From: an uncultured Prevotella sp.
GTDB taxonomy: Bacteria > Bacteroidota > Bacteroidia > Bacteroidales > Bacteroidaceae
Assembly: GCA_900317545.1 (NCBI GenBank)
Contig: ONHE01000049.1
Span: 1 to 64,000, forward strand
Length of the DNA stretch: 64,000 bases
Reading direction: 5' to 3'
The first letter of the stretch is position 1. The number at the start of each line of letters is the position of its first letter. The notes beneath the pieces are model-generated. The model made no database searches. It saw nothing but the letters and a program-made list of their open reading frames with translations, and was not told the DNA's origin. The position numbers were made by a program, and so were the translations under genes. Of this stretch, positions 16,720 through 28,000 are shown piece by piece.

Positions 16720-18753
16720 ATGATCATGAGGAATAGGTTGAGATTACTCTTATTATTGTCCGTTTCTTCGGCTGTTCCCGTCTTTGCGCAGAGTGGCGGA
16801 CTGACCGATATGAGCCGTAGTCCTTATGCGAAAATCGTCAACACCCCGATGGGATCTGTCCGTTGGACGGGTGGCTTTTGGGGTGATCGTTTCGGGGTGA
16901 TCAGCAAGACCTCCGTCTGGGACATGTGGAACACGTGGGACGATCCCGCCCTCAGTCATGGCTTCCGCAATTTCGAGGTGGCCGCAGGCACGGTGAAAGG
17001 CACCCACAAAGGTCCTCCTTTCCACGATGGAGACATGTATAAATGGCTCGAAGGCTGTGCGGCCGTCTATGCCGTCACGAAGGATCCGAAGTTGGACAAG
17101 CTGATGGACCGGTTCATCGAGCAGGTGGCCAAAGCGCAGCGGGCTGACGGCTACATCCACACCCCGGTCGTCATCGACGAGCGGAACAAAGGTGTCGACT
17201 CGCATGCGGCTGACCATACCGTGATCGGAATTACCGTCGGGGGGAAGAACGAGAAAGGAGCGTTCGCCTCACGGCTCAATTTTGAGACCTACAACCTTGG
17301 TCATCTCATGACGGCCGGCATCGTTCACAAACGGGCGACAGGCAAGGACAACCTGTTCCAATGTGCCGTCAGGGCGGCCGATTTTCTCTATCACTTCCTG
17401 AAAAACGACCGTGACGAGCTGGCGCGCAATGCCATCTGCCCCAGCCATTACATGGGGGCAGCTGAGATGTATCGCATGACCGGCGATGCGCGTTACCTCG
17501 AGTTGGCCAAGGAGCTGATTGCGATCCGCGACTCGGTGAAGAACGGTGAAGACCACAATCAGGACCGCGTTCCCTTCCGTCAGCAGTATGAGGCGATGGG
17601 GCATGCCGTCCGCGCCAACTACTTATATGCCGGCGTGGCCGACCTCTATGCCGAGACGGGCGAGCAGCAGCTGTTCAAGAACCTGTCAAGCATATGGGAT
17701 GACATCGCCAACCATAAGATCTACATCACCGGCGGATGCGGTGCGCTCTATGATGGCGTGTCGCCCGACGGGACCACTTACGACCAACCGTCCATCCAGC
17801 AGATCCATCAGGCCTATGGACGGCAGTTCCAATTGCCCAACGAATCATCCCACAACGAGACCTGCGCGCAGATCGGCGAGCTGCTCTATTCATGGCGTCT
17901 CTTCCAGACAACAGGCGACTCGAAGTATGTGGACATGGTCGAGAACGAGCTGTACAACGGCATTCTGCCGGGTATCTCGCTGGATGGCAAGTCGTATTTC
18001 TACACCCAGGCCCTGCGGAAAAACCAAGATTTCCCTTACGTCATGCGCTGGCCGAAGTCGCGTCAGCGCTATATCTCCTGTTTCTGTTGCCCTCCCAACA
18101 CGCTCCGCACATTGGCCGAGGCCCAGGAGTATGCCTACTCCATGAGCAAGGACGGACAGACCTTGTATGTCAACCTTTATGGCGACAACCGGTTGAGACA
18201 GAAGAACATTGACATCGAACAGGTGACTGGCTATCCCTATGACGGGCGAGTCGTGCTGCGGATCCGTCAGGCCAAGGGGCTCAGGAAGATCATGATGCGC
18301 CTGCCCGGATGGACAGGAGAGGCTGGTTACCGTGCGTTTGAAGGTGGCTGGAAGAAAGGCGACTCGATCGTGCTGGATCTTCCGATGAGGGCACGGCTGA
18401 TCGAAGCCAACCCGTTGGTCGAGGAGAGCAAGAATCAGGTGGCCGTGAAGCGCGGTCCGATCGTCTATTGCCTTGAGTCGGTGGATATCGCCGATCGGGC
18501 CGACATCGACAATGTGGTGATTCCGACCGACATCAAGCTCGATCCCGTTTCGATGACCATTGACGGCCATACGTTCGTGGCCTTGGAGGGAGAGGCCCAG
18601 TTGTCCGAGGAGCCCGCATGGGACCGTCAGACCCTCTATCGTGAAGTCAACGTCCGAAACCGCAAGGTCCGCATCCGCCTGATACCCTACTATGCCTGGG
18701 GCAATCGTGGTGACCGCGTCGATATGACCGTATGGATGAATCTGAAAAAATGA
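16720..18753 (+). CDS. Secreted GH127-family glycosidase
   Basis: This 677-residue protein has a signal peptide (LLLLLSVSSAVPVFAQ). It is a GH127 (former DUF1680) enzyme with the full zinc-cysteine active site: NETCAQIGELL near residue 378 supplies Glu and Cys, and CFCCPPN near residue 453 supplies the nucleophile/ligand pair. Family enzymes are beta-L-arabinofuranosidases, but the GH127 member in the B. thetaiotaomicron RG-II locus acts on aceric acid (from memory). The surrounding GH141, GH78 and GH143/142-like genes make that RG-II role attractive. First gene of the plus-strand operon; its stop overlaps the next start as ATGA. Confidence 0.9.
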   Translation: MIMRNRLRLLLLLSVSSAVPVFAQSGGLTDMSRSPYAKIVNTPMGSVRWTGGFWGDRFGVISKTSVWDMWNTWDDPALSHGFRNFEVAAGTVKGTHKGPPFHDGDMYKWLEGCAAVYAVTKDPKLDKLMDRFIEQVAKAQRADGYIHTPVVIDERNKGVDSHAADHTVIGITVGGKNEKGAFASRLNFETYNLGHLMTAGIVHKRATGKDNLFQCAVRAADFLYHFLKNDRDELARNAICPSHYMGAAEMYRMTGDARYLELAKELIAIRDSVKNGEDHNQDRVPFRQQYEAMGHAVRANYLYAGVADLYAETGEQQLFKNLSSIWDDIANHKIYITGGCGALYDGVSPDGTTYDQPSIQQIHQAYGRQFQLPNESSHNETCAQIGELLYSWRLFQTTGDSKYVDMVENELYNGILPGISLDGKSYFYTQALRKNQDFPYVMRWPKSRQRYISCFCCPPNTLRTLAEAQEYAYSMSKDGQTLYVNLYGDNRLRQKNIDIEQVTGYPYDGRVVLRIRQAKGLRKIMMRLPGWTGEAGYRAFEGGWKKGDSIVLDLPMRARLIEANPLVEESKNQVAVKRGPIVYCLESVDIADRADIDNVVIPTDIKLDPVSMTIDGHTFVALEGEAQLSEEPAWDRQTLYREVNVRNRKVRIRLIPYYAWGNRGDRVDMTVWMNLKK

Positions 18754-20561
18754 GAATCGTTACAGTCTTTTGTCTGTTCATCGGGTGCTTCCTGCACCTC
18801 CATGCCACTGACACGGTCATCTACGTGTCAGAGACCAATGGGGAAGGGGTGCTGAAAGCCGTGAGGGCGGCACGCGAATACCGTCGCCGGCACGAGCCTT
18901 CGCCCTTCGTCTTCGCCCCGAAGGCTGTCTGTGCCCAGCCTGCTGCCACCATCCGGCTTGCGCGGGGCGTGTATCGCTTTTCCGAACCGCTGCGCTTATT
19001 GCCCGAGGACAGCAACCTGTCGATCGTCGGCGAGGATGGTACGGTCTTTTCGGTTGGCATCCCCGTCACCGGCTGGAAGCAGGAAGGGAAGTGCTGGGTG
19101 GCTGAAGTGCCCGACTTCAATGGACGTCCCTTTGAGTTCAGACAGCTGTGGGTCAACGGACGGAAGGCAGTCCGGGCAAGGGATGTGGCCGATTTTGAAC
19201 AGATGAACCGCATCCGATGGGTGGACCGCGAGCACCGTACGCTCTGGGTACCTGCATCGGCCGTCCGCAACGGACGCTTCTCCCTGCTCGGCGAGAAATA
19301 CGCGGAGATGGTGCTGCATGAGATGTGGTGTGTTGCCGTCTTGCGGATCAAGGACATCCGGATCGACGGCGACTCGGCGGCCGTGACTTTCTGTGATCCA
19401 GAGTCGCGCGTGCAGTTTGAACACCCCTGGCCGTCTCCCATGTTCAAGAGTGCGCATAATTCGCCGTTCTATCTGACCAACTCGTCCGTCCTGTTGGACG
19501 AACCCGGTGAGTGGTATCATGACATCCGTCAGCACAAGCTGTATTATTATCCCCTACCGGATGAATCCTTGGAAGCGTCGGTTGTAGAGGTCCCGGCACT
19601 CGAAACATTGGTTGAAGTGACGGGAACCCGCGACTATCGCGTCAGCGGCATTCGTTTCAGCAACATCACGTTCAGCCATTCGACCTGGCTGCGGCCGTCC
19701 TTTGAAGGACACGTACCGCTCCAAGTCGGCATGTATCTCACTGATGCCTACCGGTTGTGTCCCAAGAGAGACCGCGCCGACAACCACAAGTTGGACAATC
19801 AGGGATGGTTGGGCCGTGCTGCGGCCGCTGTTCAGGTTGTCAACGGAGACGATATCCGCTTTGATCATTGTCAGTTTACCCACTTGGGAGGAAGCGGTCT
19901 CGACTATGTCGAAGGCTGCGCTTACGGTGGTGTGACCGATTGTGCGTTTACGGATATTGCCATGAACGGCCTCGTGGCAGGCAGTTTCTCCCCGTCCGCC
20001 TTGGAAACTCATCTGCCTTATCGGCCGTCGGATGCCCGCGAGATCTGCCATCATCAGCAAGTGAGTAATTGTCTTTTCGCCGATGTGGGGAATGACGATT
20101 GGGGCTGCGTGGCAATCGCTGCCGGCTACGTGAACAATATTTCGATCGAGCATAATGAGATTCATGACGTCCCCTATACGGGGATCAGCCTCGGATGGGG
20201 ATGGAACCGGGACAGCGTATGTATGTTCAGCAACCGTGTACATGCTAACCTGATCTATCGCTATGCGGGTCACACGTATGACACGGCAGGCATCTACACC
20301 CTCGGCAATCAGCCCGGAACGGAGATCTCGGAGAATGTGGTCAGGGACATCTGCAGGCCCACTTACGTGCACGATCCGAACCATTGGTTCTATCTGTATA
20401 CGGATGAAGGATCATCCCATATCACCTTCCGGGACAACTGGACCCCGTCGGAGAAGTATCTGAAAAATGCCAACGGTCCCGGAAACCGATGGATCAACAA
20501 CGGCCCGCAGGTCGATGAGCACGTCCGGCTCAAGGCCGGAAGGCTCCGGAATGGGATCTGA
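18750..20561 (+). CDS. Secreted GH141-like beta-helix glycosidase (alpha-L-fucosidase candidate)
   Basis: The protein has 603 residues. The ATG at 18750 is chosen because it begins the signal peptide MRIVTVFCLFIGCFLHLHA and overlaps the GH127 stop as ATGA; an ATG at 18732 would put charged residues before the signal. The rest is a right-handed beta-helix with RLLPEDSNLSIVG, LLDEPGEWYHD, FDHCQFTHLGGSGLDY and TGISLGWGWNRD. GH127 next to GH141 is also found in the B. thetaiotaomicron RG-II cluster (from memory), where the GH141 protein is an alpha-L-fucosidase. It has a paralogue in the divergent operon (12134-13831). Confidence 0.75.
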   Translation: MRIVTVFCLFIGCFLHLHATDTVIYVSETNGEGVLKAVRAAREYRRRHEPSPFVFAPKAVCAQPAATIRLARGVYRFSEPLRLLPEDSNLSIVGEDGTVFSVGIPVTGWKQEGKCWVAEVPDFNGRPFEFRQLWVNGRKAVRARDVADFEQMNRIRWVDREHRTLWVPASAVRNGRFSLLGEKYAEMVLHEMWCVAVLRIKDIRIDGDSAAVTFCDPESRVQFEHPWPSPMFKSAHNSPFYLTNSSVLLDEPGEWYHDIRQHKLYYYPLPDESLEASVVEVPALETLVEVTGTRDYRVSGIRFSNITFSHSTWLRPSFEGHVPLQVGMYLTDAYRLCPKRDRADNHKLDNQGWLGRAAAAVQVVNGDDIRFDHCQFTHLGGSGLDYVEGCAYGGVTDCAFTDIAMNGLVAGSFSPSALETHLPYRPSDAREICHHQQVSNCLFADVGNDDWGCVAIAAGYVNNISIEHNEIHDVPYTGISLGWGWNRDSVCMFSNRVHANLIYRYAGHTYDTAGIYTLGNQPGTEISENVVRDICRPTYVHDPNHWFYLYTDEGSSHITFRDNWTPSEKYLKNANGPGNRWINNGPQVDEHVRLKAGRLRNGI

Positions 20562-20635
20562 CCGTTCAGGAGAAACGGGCCGGTGTGCCCTCGGCATTAT
20601 CAATAAAGAATAATAAAAAGATTACTATCATATTT

Positions 20636-22006
20636 ATGGAAAAGAAGAAGAGTAGCTTGAAAAGTACGATTGCTGTATCGCTGACCAATTATTTGGATGC
20701 CGGTGCCATTGTAGCCGGCGCCAGCGGACTGACGCTTTGGAAAGATTATCTCGGTCTGACGGAAGGCAATCTCGGATGGCTTAACGCCATCAGTGCTAAC
20801 TGTTTAGGGGCCGCTATCGGTGCAATCATCGGCGGATTCCTTGCTGACAAATACGGCCGGAAGTTCATTTACACCTACAACATGCTCCTCTATATGCTCG
20901 GAGTGTTGTTTATCGTCTTCTCAACCAATTTCCCCATGCTGCTCACAGGTTTTCTCATCACCGGTATCTCGGTAGGAGTGGGAGTCCCGGCTTCATGGAC
21001 CTACATCTCCGAAAACTCGGAGATCGGCAACCGGGGGCGCAACATCGGCATCTCGCAGATGGCCTGGGGCGTCGGCCCGACGATCATCCTCATCCTCGGA
21101 ACGCTGTTGGCGCCACCGACAGGAGGGGCTGAGAGCGGCGGCCTGCTGTTCGGCTTCGTTGAATGGACGGCTGGTATCGTCACCGGAGGAACGGTGAGTG
21201 GGGCAGCGATGAACGTCTTCAGCAGCCGCATCGTGTTTGCTTCACTGTTCTTTGTCGCCTTGATAGCCTGGTTGCTCCAGCGTCGTTTGCACGAATCGGA
21301 AGAGTGGGTCGCCATGAAGTCGGCAGCCACCTGCGAGACGAAGAAAGACGGTATGTTCGCCTCCTTCGGTACCTTGCTGACCAACAGAATCAACGTCCGC
21401 ACGATCATTTTCTTAGCTGGGATGTATCTGACCTGGAACTTAGTAAGCTCCGTCATGGGATTCTTCCAGCAGCACATCTATGAGACGGCGGGCGGACTGT
21501 CCAACGAATATGCCAACTTATTATCCGTCGGGCAGTGGGTCGTGATCATTTTGACGACGTTTGGGTTCTCCATGATCGTAGACAAAGTGAACCAGCGGTG
21601 GCTTTATTTCATTGGTGTCAGCTTCGCGGTGCTGGCCTGGGTGCTTGTCATTGCGGTGGGCATCAACAGTCTTTCGAGCCTGCTGATCTTCTCACTGTTG
21701 TGGGGCTTGCAGGCCGGAATCTCCGTCCAGTCGTTCTATGCGTTGTGGGCATCGGAGCTTTTTCCCGCCAGATACCGCGCTGCTGCACAGGGCATCATGT
21801 TCTTCATCGTGCGGGGGCTCTCTGCAGCCTGGGGCATCGGCTTCGCCTATATCTATGGGGAGAACGGCGAGGGATTTGCCATCGCTGCGTTTGTCATGCT
21901 CGCCCTGTTGGTCGTATCACTCGTGATCGGAACCGTCGGGGCACCGCAGACACGTGGGAAGTCATTGGATCAAATAACTAAAGAAAGATATGGCGACACA
22001 TTCTGA
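20636..22006 (+). CDS. MFS sugar porter
   Basis: The protein has 456 residues with 12 predicted membrane segments. Sugar-porter signatures are visible: GGFLADKYGRK after helix 2, and ELFPARYRAAAQG in the second half. The ATG at 20636 is chosen because the protein then begins MEKKKSSLKSTIAVSL directly before helix 1; an in-frame start at 20585 adds an unlikely leader. Its end overlaps the next gene by 17 bp. It probably imports a monosaccharide released by the neighbouring glycosidases by proton symport. No SusC/SusD pair is present anywhere in the window. Confidence 0.85.
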   Translation: MEKKKSSLKSTIAVSLTNYLDAGAIVAGASGLTLWKDYLGLTEGNLGWLNAISANCLGAAIGAIIGGFLADKYGRKFIYTYNMLLYMLGVLFIVFSTNFPMLLTGFLITGISVGVGVPASWTYISENSEIGNRGRNIGISQMAWGVGPTIILILGTLLAPPTGGAESGGLLFGFVEWTAGIVTGGTVSGAAMNVFSSRIVFASLFFVALIAWLLQRRLHESEEWVAMKSAATCETKKDGMFASFGTLLTNRINVRTIIFLAGMYLTWNLVSSVMGFFQQHIYETAGGLSNEYANLLSVGQWVVIILTTFGFSMIVDKVNQRWLYFIGVSFAVLAWVLVIAVGINSLSSLLIFSLLWGLQAGISVQSFYALWASELFPARYRAAAQGIMFFIVRGLSAAWGIGFAYIYGENGEGFAIAAFVMLALLVVSLVIGTVGAPQTRGKSLDQITKERYGDTF

Positions 22007-24152
22007 GGCAGTCTGGATCTGGTATCCCGGTGATTTCGAGATTTGGCTTGGCAACAAGATGAACAACAGGCGGACTGAGCGCGGTGCTTTCTTTCCGCCT
22101 TTCTGGAAACAGGACAGCCATTTCGTGATCGTCGAATTTTCCAAGAAGATAGAACTGACGGATGCCGAGACGGTCCGGATAGCCGTCGAAGGGACCTACA
22201 ACGTGAAGCTCGACGGGCGGATGCTCTTTGGTATGCCTGAAACGCTGACACTCCCGGCAGGCCGTCATTCATTGAACATTAAGGTATGGAATCAGGCTAC
22301 ACCGCCTGCAGTGTTTGTCGACGGACCGACCGTCAAGACCGACAGCACCTGGCAAGTCACCAACGAGGACAAGGAATGGATCGATGATTCGGGAAAGGCT
22401 TCTGACACTTCCGACTCTGTCTACATGGATGCCGGATGCTGGAACTTCAAGGCTATCGACCAGAAACCGTCTGCCTTCTGTTTGGAGCGTAAGTCTGAGG
22501 AGGCTGTGCAAGTCGTTGCCACGGCTGCCGGAGGACGGCTCTATGATTTCGGGAGGGAGACTTTCGGCTATTTGGTCTTCAACGGTGTGGAGGGTGAAGG
22601 TTGTCTGCACGTCTACTATGGCGAAAGTGCGGAGGAGGCACAGGACAAGGATCACTGTGAGACATTGGACAAGTTCAGGGTAGACGGGACAACACTTGTC
22701 GACCTGTCTGCCAATACCGCGCTTGCCGAACCGGTCACTCCAAACGGCAAGGCCTTCCGTTACGTTTACATAGAAACTGAAGGCGATGTCCGCTTGGGCC
22801 GTCTCTCCATGCAGTATGAATACCTGCCGGAAACCATTCGTGGGGCCTTCAGATGCAGCAACGACGTGATCAACAGGATGTGGGACATCAGTGCCTACAC
22901 GCTTCATTTGACCACCCGCGAGTTCTTTATTGATGGTATCAAGCGTGATCGGTGGACCTGGAGCGGTGACGCCTATCAGAGCTATCTGATGAACTACTAT
23001 CTTTTCTTTGATCGGGAATGCGTGAAGCGGACCACCTGGCAGCTGCGGGGGAAGGATCCGGTGACTGCTCACATCAATACGATCATGGACTATACGTTCT
23101 ATTGGTTCATGGGCATCTACGACTATTACATGTATACGGGCGACCGGCATTTCGTCCAGCAGATCTATCCGCGCATGCAGTCGATGATGGACTACGTGCT
23201 CGGGCGCACCGATGAGCAGGGAATGGTGGAAGGCATGGCTGGCGACTGGGTCTTTGTCGACTGGTCTCCGAAACCGATGGACAAGCATGGGGCGCTCTCC
23301 TTTGAGCAGATTCTCTTCTGCAAGAGTCTTGAAACGATGGCATTGTGTGCGGAGATTGTCGGATCTGGAGTAGAAGCGAGACTTTACCGGAAACGCTATA
23401 CGGATCTGAGAAACAAGTTGTTGCCGACTTTCTGGGATGAATCCCGACAGGCCTTGGTGCATCAGGTCGTCAACGGAAAACAAAGTCATGAAGTGACAAA
23501 ATATGCCAATATGTTTGCCATCTTCTTTGATTATCTCGACGGAAAAGATATCTTTGCAGTGGCCGAACATGTACTCTTGAACGACCGGATCATGCATATC
23601 GTGACACCCTACATGCGCTTTTACGAGCTCGAAGCATTGTGCCGGCTCGGCAAGCAGGATGAAGTGCTTCGCCAGATGACCGGCTATTGGGGCGGCATGA
23701 TGCACCTCGGCGCCACGTCTTTCTGGGAAGCGTATGATCCGGAGATGGACTCCGAAGAGGGGACAGACATGAAGCATCATCTCGCCATGTATGGTCGGCC
23801 TTATGGAAAGAGCCTCTGTCATGCCTGGGGAGCAAGTCCCCTCTACCTGCTCGGCAAGTATTTCTTGGGCGTGAAGCCTGTCAAACCGGGCTATGAAGAG
23901 TTTGAGATCCGGCCTGTGAGAGGTGGATTGGAGTGGATGGAAGGTACGGTTCCGACACCGAACGGGCAAATTCGGGTCCGGATGGACGACCGTCAGATCC
24001 ACGTGCAGGCAACGGAAGGCAAAGGCTATGTCTACTTTTCGAGCAGGGAAAAACCTCTCTCGAACATCGGAGAGATCGAGGCGATCGGTCAGGGAGACTA
24101 TCGCCTTTGGATGGAAAATCAAGAAGAAGTCATCATATCTTATTCATTATGA
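21990..24152 (+). CDS. GH78-like alpha-L-rhamnosidase without signal peptide
   Basis: The protein has 720 residues with an N-terminal beta-sandwich (about 20-260) and an (alpha/alpha)6 barrel (about 280-620) of the bacterial rhamnosidase type. The GH78 catalytic region appears as DGIKRDRWTWSGDA near residue 315. A C-terminal beta-sandwich (GYEEFEIRPVRGGLEWMEG) is typical of the family. The start MATHSEAVWIWYPG has no signal peptide, implying cytoplasmic action on imported oligosaccharides. It overlaps the MFS gene by 17 bp and the GH43-like gene as ATGA. L-rhamnose links are frequent in RG-II side chains. Confidence 0.8.
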   Translation: MATHSEAVWIWYPGDFEIWLGNKMNNRRTERGAFFPPFWKQDSHFVIVEFSKKIELTDAETVRIAVEGTYNVKLDGRMLFGMPETLTLPAGRHSLNIKVWNQATPPAVFVDGPTVKTDSTWQVTNEDKEWIDDSGKASDTSDSVYMDAGCWNFKAIDQKPSAFCLERKSEEAVQVVATAAGGRLYDFGRETFGYLVFNGVEGEGCLHVYYGESAEEAQDKDHCETLDKFRVDGTTLVDLSANTALAEPVTPNGKAFRYVYIETEGDVRLGRLSMQYEYLPETIRGAFRCSNDVINRMWDISAYTLHLTTREFFIDGIKRDRWTWSGDAYQSYLMNYYLFFDRECVKRTTWQLRGKDPVTAHINTIMDYTFYWFMGIYDYYMYTGDRHFVQQIYPRMQSMMDYVLGRTDEQGMVEGMAGDWVFVDWSPKPMDKHGALSFEQILFCKSLETMALCAEIVGSGVEARLYRKRYTDLRNKLLPTFWDESRQALVHQVVNGKQSHEVTKYANMFAIFFDYLDGKDIFAVAEHVLLNDRIMHIVTPYMRFYELEALCRLGKQDEVLRQMTGYWGGMMHLGATSFWEAYDPEMDSEEGTDMKHHLAMYGRPYGKSLCHAWGASPLYLLGKYFLGVKPVKPGYEEFEIRPVRGGLEWMEGTVPTPNGQIRVRMDDRQIHVQATEGKGYVYFSSREKPLSNIGEIEAIGQGDYRLWMENQEEVIISYSL

Positions 24153-25054
24153 AAATCAAACGTTTGTTCCTGTGGGGTGTAATGGGATTGTTGCTGGCAT
24201 CCTGTAGCAGGGAATATTATGTCTATTCGTCATTTCATGAACCGGCCAATGAGGGCTTGCGTTATCTCTGGAGCAAGGACGGCCGCCACTGGGACTCCAT
24301 TCCCGGAACCTGGCTCAAGCCGTTGGTCGGCAACCAGAAGGTGATGCGGGATCCGTCGATTCAACGCACGCCGGACGGAACTTACCATTTGGTGTGGACT
24401 TCAAGCTGGAGGGGCGACCGCGGTTTCGGTTATGCGTCATCGAGGGATCTGAGGCATTGGAGTGACGAACGTTTCATTGAGGTGATGAGCGACACGTCTA
24501 CGGTCAACGTATGGGCACCGGAACTCTTCTGGGATGATATGCGCCGGGAGATGATGATCGTGTGGGCTTCGTGCGTGCCTTATCGTTTCGAAAAAGGCAT
24601 AGAAGACGAGCGTAACAATCATCGGCTCTATTATACGACGACGAAGGATTTCATCACCTTTTCTCCCACACGCCTGTTGATCGATCCCGGATACAGTTCG
24701 ATTGATGCAACGATCGTCAAGACGGGCGACAGACAATACGTGATGGTGGTGAAGGACAATACCCGCAACGCCCGTAACATCAAGGTTGCCTTTGCCGAAG
24801 ACCCACACGGACCGTGGAGCAAGACCTCTGAACCTTTCACGGGGATGTACTGTGAGGGCCCCGCAGTGGTTAAGGTGAAAGACGGTTACATTATTTATTA
24901 TGACCGATATCGTCAGAAAGACTTCGGGGCGTACTTCACCAAGGATTTCAAAACCTTCACAGACATTTCAGACAAAGTACATATTCCGGACCTCCACAAG
25001 CATGGAACGATTTTCCGAGCACCTCAAAGAATCATTAAAAGACTATGCAGATAA
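24149..25054 (+). CDS. GH43-like beta-propeller glycosidase lipoprotein
   Basis: The protein has 301 residues with a lipoprotein signal (LFLWGVMGLLLASC). The fold is a GH43-type five-bladed propeller: RDPSIQRTPDGTYHLVW near residue 66 holds the catalytic base Asp, NVWAPELFWDD near residue 118 holds the general acid Glu, and SSIDATIVK fits the pKa-modulating Asp region. Family activity is usually alpha-L-arabinofuranosidase or xylosidase. It starts inside the previous stop (ATGA) and overlaps the next gene by 10 bp. From memory, B. thetaiotaomicron also has a GH43 gene next to its GH143/GH142 gene. Confidence 0.75.
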   Translation: MKIKRLFLWGVMGLLLASCSREYYVYSSFHEPANEGLRYLWSKDGRHWDSIPGTWLKPLVGNQKVMRDPSIQRTPDGTYHLVWTSSWRGDRGFGYASSRDLRHWSDERFIEVMSDTSTVNVWAPELFWDDMRREMMIVWASCVPYRFEKGIEDERNNHRLYYTTTKDFITFSPTRLLIDPGYSSIDATIVKTGDRQYVMVVKDNTRNARNIKVAFAEDPHGPWSKTSEPFTGMYCEGPAVVKVKDGYIIYYDRYRQKDFGAYFTKDFKTFTDISDKVHIPDLHKHGTIFRAPQRIIKRLCR

Positions 25055-28000
25055 GACTTATCTTGGCCTGCGCTCTGCTGATGGAGTGTGGTCTCTCGCC
25101 GGCGCAACGCTTGGTTCACTATACCGGGACAGAGCTGAGTGATCCCAACAGGCATGACGGCGGTCTGTCACCGGTTATCGGAGTGCATAACATACAGATC
25201 CTTCGGGCGAACCGAGAACATCCGTCCGGAGCCAACGGAGGAGGCTGGACTTACAACCATCAGCCCATGATGGCCTATTGGAATGGCCGTTTCTACGTGC
25301 ACTATCTCAGTGACGAGAAAGACGAGCAGGTTCCTCCGTCGCGCACGCTCCTGCAGACCTCGGCCGACGGATATACGTGGACTGATCCTCGGGTGTTGTT
25401 TCCGGAATACAAAGTTCCCGACGGATTCAAGAAGGAAGGTGTGCCCGGCGAAGCCCGTCAGTTGATTGCGGTCATGCATCAGCGTATGGGTTTCTATGTT
25501 TCAAAGGAGCACAAGCTGTTTGCTTTAGGCTATTACGGGGTCTGTTTGAATAAGAAAGACCACAACAATGATGGCAACGGGATCGGTCGGGTGATCCGTG
25601 AGATCAAAGCAGACGGATCTTTCGGACCAATCTATTTTATCTATTACAATCACGGTTTCAGTGCCAAGAATACGGATTATCCCAACTATCGCAAGGGCAA
25701 TGCGTCTCTCCGGAAAGCCTGCGCCGAGATACTGGCCAATCCGCGCATACGTATGCAGTGGGTCGAAGAGGCCGATCGCAATGAGCCCCTGATTCCTTTG
25801 AAGAAGGAATACAAGGCATACAACGACTACACCTTGCCCGACGGAACCTTGGTGGGTCTGTGGAAGCATGCGCTGACCTCCATCTCCAAGGATGGCGGCC
25901 TCACCTGGAAGGAACCCGTGGAGCGTGCCAAAGGCTTTGTCAACAGCAATGCCAAGATCTGGGGACAGCGACTTTCGGACGGCAGCTATGCCACAGTCTA
26001 CAACCCGTCCGAATACCGTTGGCCGCTGGCAATATCCCTGAGTAAGGACGGAATCGAATATACGACCCTGAATCTTGTCAACGGAGAGGTTCCCCCAATG
26101 CGCTACGGGGGCAACTATAAGAGTTTTGGACCGCAGTATGTGCGTGGCATTCAAGAGGGAAACGGTGAACCTTCGGATGGCGACTTGTGGGTGACGTACA
26201 GCATGAACAAGGAAGATATGTGGGTCGGACACATCCCCGTGCCGGTCCAGATCAATGCCCACGCACAAGCCAATGATGACTTCACGAAGTGCAAAGCATT
26301 GAGCGACTTGCGCCTGTGGAATATTTATTCGCCTCGGATGGCTCCTGTAGGGCTTGACGGAAAATGGCTGACGCTCGCTGATGAGGATCCTTTCGACTAT
26401 GCGCGTGTGGACCGTAAGATCCCCGCAACATCGGAACTGAAGGTGAGCTTTGATCTGATGGCCGGCCAGAATCATAACGGTCTGCTGCAGATAGAATTCT
26501 TAGACGAGAACGGCGTGGGCTGCGCACGACTCGAAATGACTGCTGAGGGCATTCTGCGTGCGAAAAGCGGGGCCCGCTATGGTAATCTCCTGAACTACGA
26601 AGCGGGCAAATGCTACCACGTGGATGTGGTGCTCTCGGTGTCAAAACGCATGTACGACATTTATATAGACGGGCATAAGGCCGGTCAACGGATGTTCTTT
26701 GCACCCGTCAAAGCCATTGAGCGGATCATGTTCAGGACCGGTTCGCAGCGCACGTATCCGACGGTCGACACGCCCGCAGACTGGGATGGAATCTTGGATC
26801 ATGCCGGTGCGACGGATACATTGGCCACTTATCGGATTGCCAATTTCGTCACTTCATCGGCCGACAGCAATGCTTCGACCGCGTTTCTGCAATACGATTC
26901 GTTCAAGCATTATGTCACCTGCTTCAATGGTATGGAAGATGAGAATATCGTGCAGGCCATTCCCAATGCCGAGGCATGGGACTGGATGAAGGAGAACATC
27001 CCGCTTTTTGAGTGTCCGCAACAGAATTTCGAGCAGATGTATTATTATCGTTGGTGGACGATCAGGAAACATCTGAAGCAGACGGACGTGGGCTATGCCA
27101 TGACCGAATTTCTCGTCCCGAGAGGCTATGCGGACAAATACAACCTGATATCTTCGGCCTTGGGCCATCACATACATGAGGCCCGCTGGTTCCGGAATCC
27201 TGTTTATTTGGATCAAGTGATTCACACTTGGTTTTACGGAAACGACGGTGGCCCGATGAAAAAGTTGGATGCTTACAGTTCCTGGACACCCGCATCCGTG
27301 TGGGACCGCTATCTTGTGGATGGCCGGAAAGAATGGGTAACCTCCTTGCTGCCGAGTCTTATAGAGGAGTATAAGCGATGGGATGGCCACCGTTTGACGA
27401 ATGGTCTTTATTGGCAATATGATGTGAAGGACGCCATGGAAGAGACCATCAGCGGGGGAAGAAGGGTGCAGAACGCCCGTCCGTCCATCAATGGATACAT
27501 GTATGGAAATGCCTTGGGCATCGCCCATATTGCAGCTTTGGCTCAGCAACCGACATTGAGTGCTCTTTACAAAGCCAAGGCGGATACGATCAAGACCTTG
27601 ACACAGCGGCTGCTATGGAATGGCCGTCACCGGTTCTTTGAGGTGCTGACCAAGGACTCAAGTTCCAATGTGCGGGAGGAAATCGGCTTCATTCCGTGGT
27701 ATTTCAACCTGCCCGATGACTCGCCCAAGTATGCCTCTGCGTGGTTGCAGATAGCGGACGAGCATGGTTTCTCTGCCCCTTATGGGCTGACAACGGCTGA
27801 AAGGCGTCATCCGCTGTTTCGTTCTCATGGTGTAGGGAAATGTGAGTGGGATGGGGCGATCTGGCCTTTCGCCACCTCGCAGACCTTGACAGCCTTGGCC
27901 AACTACCTGAACAACTACACCCCCATACCGTCTGTCAACGACAGTCTCTATTTCTCCGAATTGGAGAAATATGTGCAATGCCAGAGCCACAGAGGAAAAC

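Noticed and set aside
22269..24122. 617-codon open frame on the minus strand
   Set aside because: Antisense to the GH78-like gene, rich in His and Arg and without any recognisable domain.
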